A stretch of 10,108 nucleotides of DNA. Source: Actinomycetota bacterium. GTDB lineage: Bacteria; Actinomycetota; Acidimicrobiia; IMCC26256; PALSA-610. The notes under the pieces are model-generated. The model was not told where the DNA came from and made no database searches. It saw only the letters and a list, made by a program, of their open reading frames with translations. The stretch is taken from NCBI GenBank assembly GCA_030839105.1, contig JAUZEI010000455.1:1-10108 (forward strand). Direction: 5' to 3'. This document shows, in pieces, positions 7,046-10,108 of this stretch; position 1 is the stretch's first letter; each line of letters begins with the position of its first letter. A program made the translations under genes and the position numbers.

Positions 7046-7053
7046 GCCCGTTT

Positions 7054-7060
7054 CTCTCCC
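7054..7060 (-). promoter_or_regulatory. Ribosome binding site of the glycine-zipper gene
   Basis: GGGAGAG on the minus strand is separated by eight bases from the ATG at 7045. It decides between this ATG and the GTG at 7063, which would include the site in the coding region. Confidence 0.5.
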
Positions 7061-7101
7061 CACTGAGGAACTCGACCCGCCATCCGTGTGGGTCGTCGCA
7101 C

Positions 7102-7107
7102 ATCGTA
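7102..7107 (-). promoter_or_regulatory. Possible -10 element upstream of the glycine-zipper gene
   Basis: TACGAT on the minus strand fits the actinobacterial TANNNT -10 pattern and lies in the 90-base gap upstream of the small gene, giving a leader of roughly 50 bases. No convincing -35 sequence is found 16-18 bases further upstream. It would let the last two genes of the block be transcribed separately from the ligase-like gene. Confidence 0.2.
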
Positions 7108-7135
7108 CTTCGAAGATCGCCGCTCGATTGACGGA

Positions 7136-8242
7136 TCAGACGCCCATTTCGCACGGCAAAGGGATCTCGTTGCGGACCATTCGGTCGATTGCGTCGAGAT
7201 CGTCCTCGGCGAAGTCGGCCGCCACGCTCTGGCGCGCAAGAGTCCATGCCAACTCGAGTTGCTGCTGCGCCGAACGCGGCGCGCCGTCGCGAGTTCGTAG
7301 CTCCGCGGCGCGTCCCGCGGTGTAGAGGTCGGGGCCGAAGGCACGACGATCCACGTAAATGCCGTAGCGCTCGATCGCAGGCTCGAGACGGACGCGCACG
7401 CGCAGCGCACCGAGTGCGCGCCGATTGGCACCGACCAGGGCGCGCACGCTCCCTACCGCGAAGGCGAGGGCGCCGCGCGCGACTGCGCCGCTCACATGTT
7501 CGCCGCACAACTCGAGCCGTCCGGGCCGAGGGCGAACAAGCAACCCGGGAGAAGACGCGCGGTCCATCAAGAGCATCATCGCGGGCGCGAACGTCCGGGC
7601 GTAGCGCCGTGCCGCACGACGATCGTTGCGCTCGGCGAAGCTCACGCTGATGTGCGACGAATACCCGTCGAGGCGATGGCCGGGCACCAGATCCCGCAGC
7701 GACGCCTCGCCGCGGTCGGCATAGTCGAAAGCCCGGCGGACGAATCCGGGCGAAACCTCGACGGGCGGAATGGCGATCTCGGCCTCTCGGCCGTCGCATG
7801 TGATGACCCCACCCCACGGACAGCGGTACGCATTGGGATCCGACGGATCCGCCCGGACGCCCTCGATCGCCAGCGCGTGAATCAGCGTCCGAAAGTCGAC
7901 GCGTGTCGAGCCGTCGAAGATCGAGAACTCGTGCTCGAGACCGACGAGTGTCCCGGTTCGAGCCCGCGGACTCGTTCGGCGCGCCCGCCGGCGGGTCAAA
8001 CGTGAGTGCGGCGGCCGTTCGAGCAGCGCGCGAAGTTCGCGGTCGAGGCGACCCGAGCCGAAGTCGTCGAGGAACGCGCCCGCTTCCCGTTGATCGCGCA
8101 GCACGTACACGGTCGTATTCGCAGCTTCCACCGCGAACAGCGCGTGCTGCCACGTGAGCGCCTCGACGCGCACATTCAGCCCGGCCCGGCTCCTCGGGGC
8201 GAAGTCCACCGCTCGATGGGGCGCGCCCGCGTGGTCGACCAT
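7136..8242 (-). CDS. Glutamine-synthetase-fold carboxylate-amine ligase-like protein (tentative)
   Basis: The 368-residue protein has motifs like those of the GCS2/YbdK-type glutamate-cysteine ligases and related amidoligases. GLEHEFSIFD (101-110) resembles the metal-binding strand GVEEEF; EAEIAIPP (153-160) resembles the second acidic strand; GYSSHISVS (193-201) matches the usual H-x-[HS]-V position; and RPGRLELCGE (239-248) resembles the late Arg-Glu strand. The family joins a carboxylate to an amine using ATP. The first 95 residues, ending in an Arg-rich segment (81-95), are outside this region and unrecognised. No signal peptide is present. The ATG at 8242 is the first good start; no clear ribosome site precedes it. 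It lies 37 bases after the lipoprotein stop on the same strand. The substrate is unknown: it could make a small thiol-type compound or modify a peptide. Coding status is firm; the family is a motif-level inference. Confidence 0.6.
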   Translation of the reverse strand: MVDHAGAPHRAVDFAPRSRAGLNVRVEALTWQHALFAVEAANTTVYVLRDQREAGAFLDDFGSGRLDRELRALLERPPHSRLTRRRARRTSPRARTGTLVGLEHEFSIFDGSTRVDFRTLIHALAIEGVRADPSDPNAYRCPWGGVITCDGREAEIAIPPVEVSPGFVRRAFDYADRGEASLRDLVPGHRLDGYSSHISVSFAERNDRRAARRYARTFAPAMMLLMDRASSPGLLVRPRPGRLELCGEHVSGAVARGALAFAVGSVRALVGANRRALGALRVRVRLEPAIERYGIYVDRRAFGPDLYTAGRAAELRTRDGAPRSAQQQLELAWTLARQSVAADFAEDDLDAIDRMVRNEIPLPCEMGV

Positions 8243-8279
8243 GCCACTGATCCGATCGTGCGCCGTTCGAGAGCGCGAT

Positions 8280-9056
8280 CTAGGCGCCCGCGAGCCGGGA
8301 GTCGAGTGCCTTGTCGAACGACCGCAGCGTGGCAAGCGTCCGCGCCTCGATCGACCGGCTGCGAGTGCCCGACACGGAGGTGTCGATGGAGAGCACGACG
8401 ACGACGCGGCCGTGCTGGAACGTGAAGCGGTCGTACACCGCCGCCTCTACTTTCTTGCCCGCGGAATTGGGTCCGCCGGCAACCTCGCGGTAGATCGCCG
8501 GAATGTGCCCGGTCGGATCGGAGAACGACACCTCCGCGAGCTTCACGTAGTTGGCGGGAGTCCTCTGGCGCTGGGCCTCGTCGTCCTGCTTTTCCTTGCA
8601 GCGCTGGTACGGCGCGCTCGAGCGGAGCGCGACGAATCGCGCCGCGAGCTCCTCCGTACGGAACGCGTACCCCTCGGAGTACAGGTATCGGGTTCCATCC
8701 GAGTTCTTGAACATCGGCCCGATATACACGTGATCTTTGGTCGTCAACGCCGGCGCCGGAGCTGTCACCGAGCACGACTCGGCGCCGGCCGCTTCAAAGC
8801 CCTGCGCCTTGCGCGCCAGGATGTAGCCCGCTCCGACCTCGGTCTGTTGGAGCACGGCCACCGTCGCCATCCGATCGGTCACCGGCTCCGTCGCTGCGCC
8901 CGAGGTCGTCGGTGTCGTCTTCGAGGGACTCCTCGTCGACGATCCGGTCGTGGACGGACTACTCGTCGAATTCGACGAACCACCGCATGCGGCGAGCACA
9001 CCGAGAAAGCACACAGCGACGAGCCCATTCGAACATCGCCGCCCGGCCCATGACAT
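8280..9056 (-). CDS. Lipoprotein of unknown function, possibly PknH-sensor-like
   Basis: The 258-residue product begins with a lipoprotein signal: MSWAGRR, a hydrophobic core, and the lipobox LAAC with the lipidated Cys at 24. A Ser/Thr-rich linker (about 27-55) leads to a globular outer domain of about 200 residues with two Cys (95 and 153) that could pair. The segment GYAFRTEELAARFVALRSSAPYQRC is like the sensor domains found in mycobacterial lipoproteins and at the outside of the kinase PknH, where a helix precedes a Cys; this likeness is weak. ATG 9056 is chosen over ATG 9074 and TTG 9089 because it gives a normal-length signal peptide and lies six bases after TATCGT, as in a leaderless message. 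It starts the block of four minus-strand genes and is divergent from another lipoprotein gene. Confidence 0.8.
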   Translation of the reverse strand: MSWAGRRCSNGLVAVCFLGVLAACGGSSNSTSSPSTTGSSTRSPSKTTPTTSGAATEPVTDRMATVAVLQQTEVGAGYILARKAQGFEAAGAESCSVTAPAPALTTKDHVYIGPMFKNSDGTRYLYSEGYAFRTEELAARFVALRSSAPYQRCKEKQDDEAQRQRTPANYVKLAEVSFSDPTGHIPAIYREVAGGPNSAGKKVEAAVYDRFTFQHGRVVVVLSIDTSVSGTRSRSIEARTLATLRSFDKALDSRLAGA

Positions 9057-9062
9057 CCCGAC

Positions 9063-9068
9063 ACGATA
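9063..9068 (-). promoter_or_regulatory. Probable leaderless -10 element for the lipoprotein gene
   Basis: TATCGT on the minus strand fits TANNNT and ends exactly six bases before the ATG at 9056. This is the spacing of leaderless actinobacterial promoters in which the A of the ATG is the first transcribed base. A TTGAGT further upstream is 15 bases away, shorter than the usual 16-18. The element would lie inside the coding region if TTG 9089 or ATG 9074 were the start, so it argues for 9056. Confidence 0.45.
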
Positions 9069-9107
9069 GGGCATTGTCAGTTCACTCAATACCAGGGCTC
9101 GGCTGTA

Positions 9108-9130
9108 GTGACATTGTTGACATCAGTCAC
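9108..9130. promoter_or_regulatory. Small dyad with nested TGACAT repeat, possible operator
   Basis: GTGAC (9108-9112) and GTCAC (9126-9130) form a perfect 5-base inverted repeat 13 bases apart. TGACAT occurs twice within it at a 9-base interval (9109 and 9118), and another GTGAC follows at 9155. It lies in the 179-base region between two divergent lipoprotein genes, where a shared regulator could bind. The arms are short enough that chance remains a real alternative. Confidence 0.2.
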
Positions 9131-9235
9131 GCCTGGAGCGAACGAGAGGTGTATGTGACGGCCACCGGAGTGCATCTCTTTCCTTGGTTCCGCGCTGGTA
9201 CGTTCGATCGTTCGGCGCCGTCGTTGGGGGACACG

Positions 9236-10108
9236 ATGTCAACGAAGTCTCGGGTCATCGTCGGCGCGCTCTGCGGCGCCCTGCTCGTCGCGGGAAGCGC
9301 ATGCAGCGGCTCCGGATCGTCCAAGAACACGAGCGCAACCACTACCTCGTCGGTGCCGCCACCGAAAGCCGCGGCGCCCGCGGTCGAGCTCTCGACCATC
9401 GGCGTCACGCCCACGACCGAGCAACGCTGCGACCCCATCGGCGCGAGCTGCATGCTCCCGTTCCCGAACGACCACTTCACCACGGCCGACCCGTCGACCC
9501 CGACCAAGCGGCGGCTCGCGCTCGCCACAGCCTCGACGCCGGCCAACAACGACGGCGTGCATATCGACGTGACCGACCAGAACCGAGCCGACGGATGGAG
9601 CCCGGGCTCGGTGCTTCTGGCGCAGTTCCGGGGACTCGACGCGACGAAGTCGAAGCTGCCAAGCCTCGTCGACACGAAGCGCTCACTCGACGGCAATTCG
9701 TCGATCGTCGTCCTCGACGCGACCACCGGCAAACGGCATCCGTTCTGGTCGGAGGTCGATGCCAACGCCGATCCGGGTCAGACACCACTGCTCATGATCC
9801 ATCCCGCGTCCAACTTCGCGGACGGGCACCGAATCGTCGTCGGTATGCGCTCCCTCGTCGACGGGGCAGGCAACGCCGTCGCTCCCACTCCGGCCTTTGC
9901 TGCTTACCGCGACGGACAGCGCACGACCGATGCGTCGTTCGAACGTCGCCGTCCCGCGATGGATCAGAACTTCGCCGCGCTCGAGCAGGTGGGTGTGCAC
10001 CGTGCCGAACTACAGCTTGCATGGGACTTCACGGTTGCGAGCACCCGGAGCCTGACCGGACGCATGATCGCGATGCGGGACGATGCCTTCACCCGGCTCG
10101 GCCGAGCC
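9236..10108 (+). CDS. Lipoprotein with lipase-N-terminal-like domain, cut by the right edge
   Basis: The open frame from ATG 9236 runs 291 codons without a stop to the end of the window. The N-terminus (MSTKSRVIVGALCGALLVAG) is a lipoprotein signal, with Cys23 as the probable lipidated residue; the box GSAC has Gly at -3, which is unusual. A Ser/Thr/Pro/Ala linker follows. The mature part has a Cys pair (65 and 72) and CMLPFPNDHFT (72-82), then GWSPGS (120-125), IVVLDATTGKRHPFW (157-171), HRIVVGMRSLVDGAGN (198-213) and WDFTVASTRSLTGRM (263-277). This order resembles the N-terminal region of large secreted lipase-like proteins (virulence-factor lipase N-terminal family, Lipase_bact_N). The catalytic hydrolase part, if present, lies outside the window. 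GGGGGA four bases before the ATG may serve as ribosome site. Confidence 0.7.
   Translation, partial: MSTKSRVIVGALCGALLVAGSACSGSGSSKNTSATTTSSVPPPKAAAPAVELSTIGVTPTTEQRCDPIGASCMLPFPNDHFTTADPSTPTKRRLALATASTPANNDGVHIDVTDQNRADGWSPGSVLLAQFRGLDATKSKLPSLVDTKRSLDGNSSIVVLDATTGKRHPFWSEVDANADPGQTPLLMIHPASNFADGHRIVVGMRSLVDGAGNAVAPTPAFAAYRDGQRTTDASFERRRPAMDQNFAALEQVGVHRAELQLAWDFTVASTRSLTGRMIAMRDDAFTRLGRA

Noticed and set aside
7038..8153. A 371-residue minus-strand frame overlapping the ligase-like gene in another frame
   Set aside because: It is dominated by Arg, Ser and Ala, whereas the frame 7136-8242 contains several ordered ligase-type motifs.
9117..9122. TTGACA as -35 of a promoter for the right-edge lipoprotein gene
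   Set aside because: The hexamer is perfect, but no TANNNT-like -10 lies 16-19 bases downstream; the sequence there is GAACGA. It may be a chance part of the TGACAT repeats.
1..10108. Search for CRISPR arrays, tRNA or rRNA genes, insertion sequences and attachment sites
   Set aside because: No regularly spaced repeats, cloverleaf-forming segments, transposase motifs or long terminal repeats were seen by eye. A dedicated scan was not possible.

Overview
The window looks like chromosomal DNA of a high-GC, Gram-positive-type actinobacterium, plausibly an uncultured Acidimicrobiia or a mycobacterial relative. The grounds are G/C-dominated third codon positions, many GTG starts, a luciferase-like flavin/F420-type oxidoreductase, a CrtC/AttH-like protein of a kind I associate with Actinobacteria, Ser/Thr-rich lipoproteins, and at least one start that looks leaderless. 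Assignment to a genus is not possible from this sequence. I see no mobile element, CRISPR array, rRNA or tRNA. No gene-free stretch exceeds 300 bases; the longest is about 180.

Left block (1-5939). A protein start running off the left edge on the minus strand (1-149) is divergent from a small VOC/glyoxalase-fold gene (170-571). The VOC gene converges on a three-gene minus-strand operon, read from right to left: a cytoplasmic GH3 beta-glucosidase with an inserted PA14 domain (2687-5083), an LLM-class oxidoreductase (1746-2687) and a CrtC/AttH-like protein (617-1726). The first two genes overlap by one base and the third follows 19 bases later. An SDR dehydrogenase (5112-5939) is divergent from the glucosidase, with only 28 bases between the two start codons. 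Together this reads as a possible pathway that removes a sugar from a small-molecule glycoside and then oxidises the aglycone; that is inference.

Right block (5940-9056). Four minus-strand genes follow one another: a lipoprotein (8280-9056), a protein with motifs of the glutamine-synthetase-fold carboxylate-amine ligases (7136-8242), a 69-residue glycine-zipper protein (6836-7045), and a single-pass membrane protein with a Cys-containing outer domain (6043-6816). I recognise no described system with this set. A ligase-type enzyme next to a very small protein, between two envelope proteins, is the most interesting arrangement in the window.

Right edge (9236-10108). A plus-strand lipoprotein divergent from the lipoprotein gene runs off the end of the window. 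Its visible part resembles the N-terminal region of large bacterial lipase-like secreted proteins. The 179-base divergent region holds a likely leaderless -10 element and a small repeat cluster that could be an operator. Hairpins lie between both convergent gene pairs.
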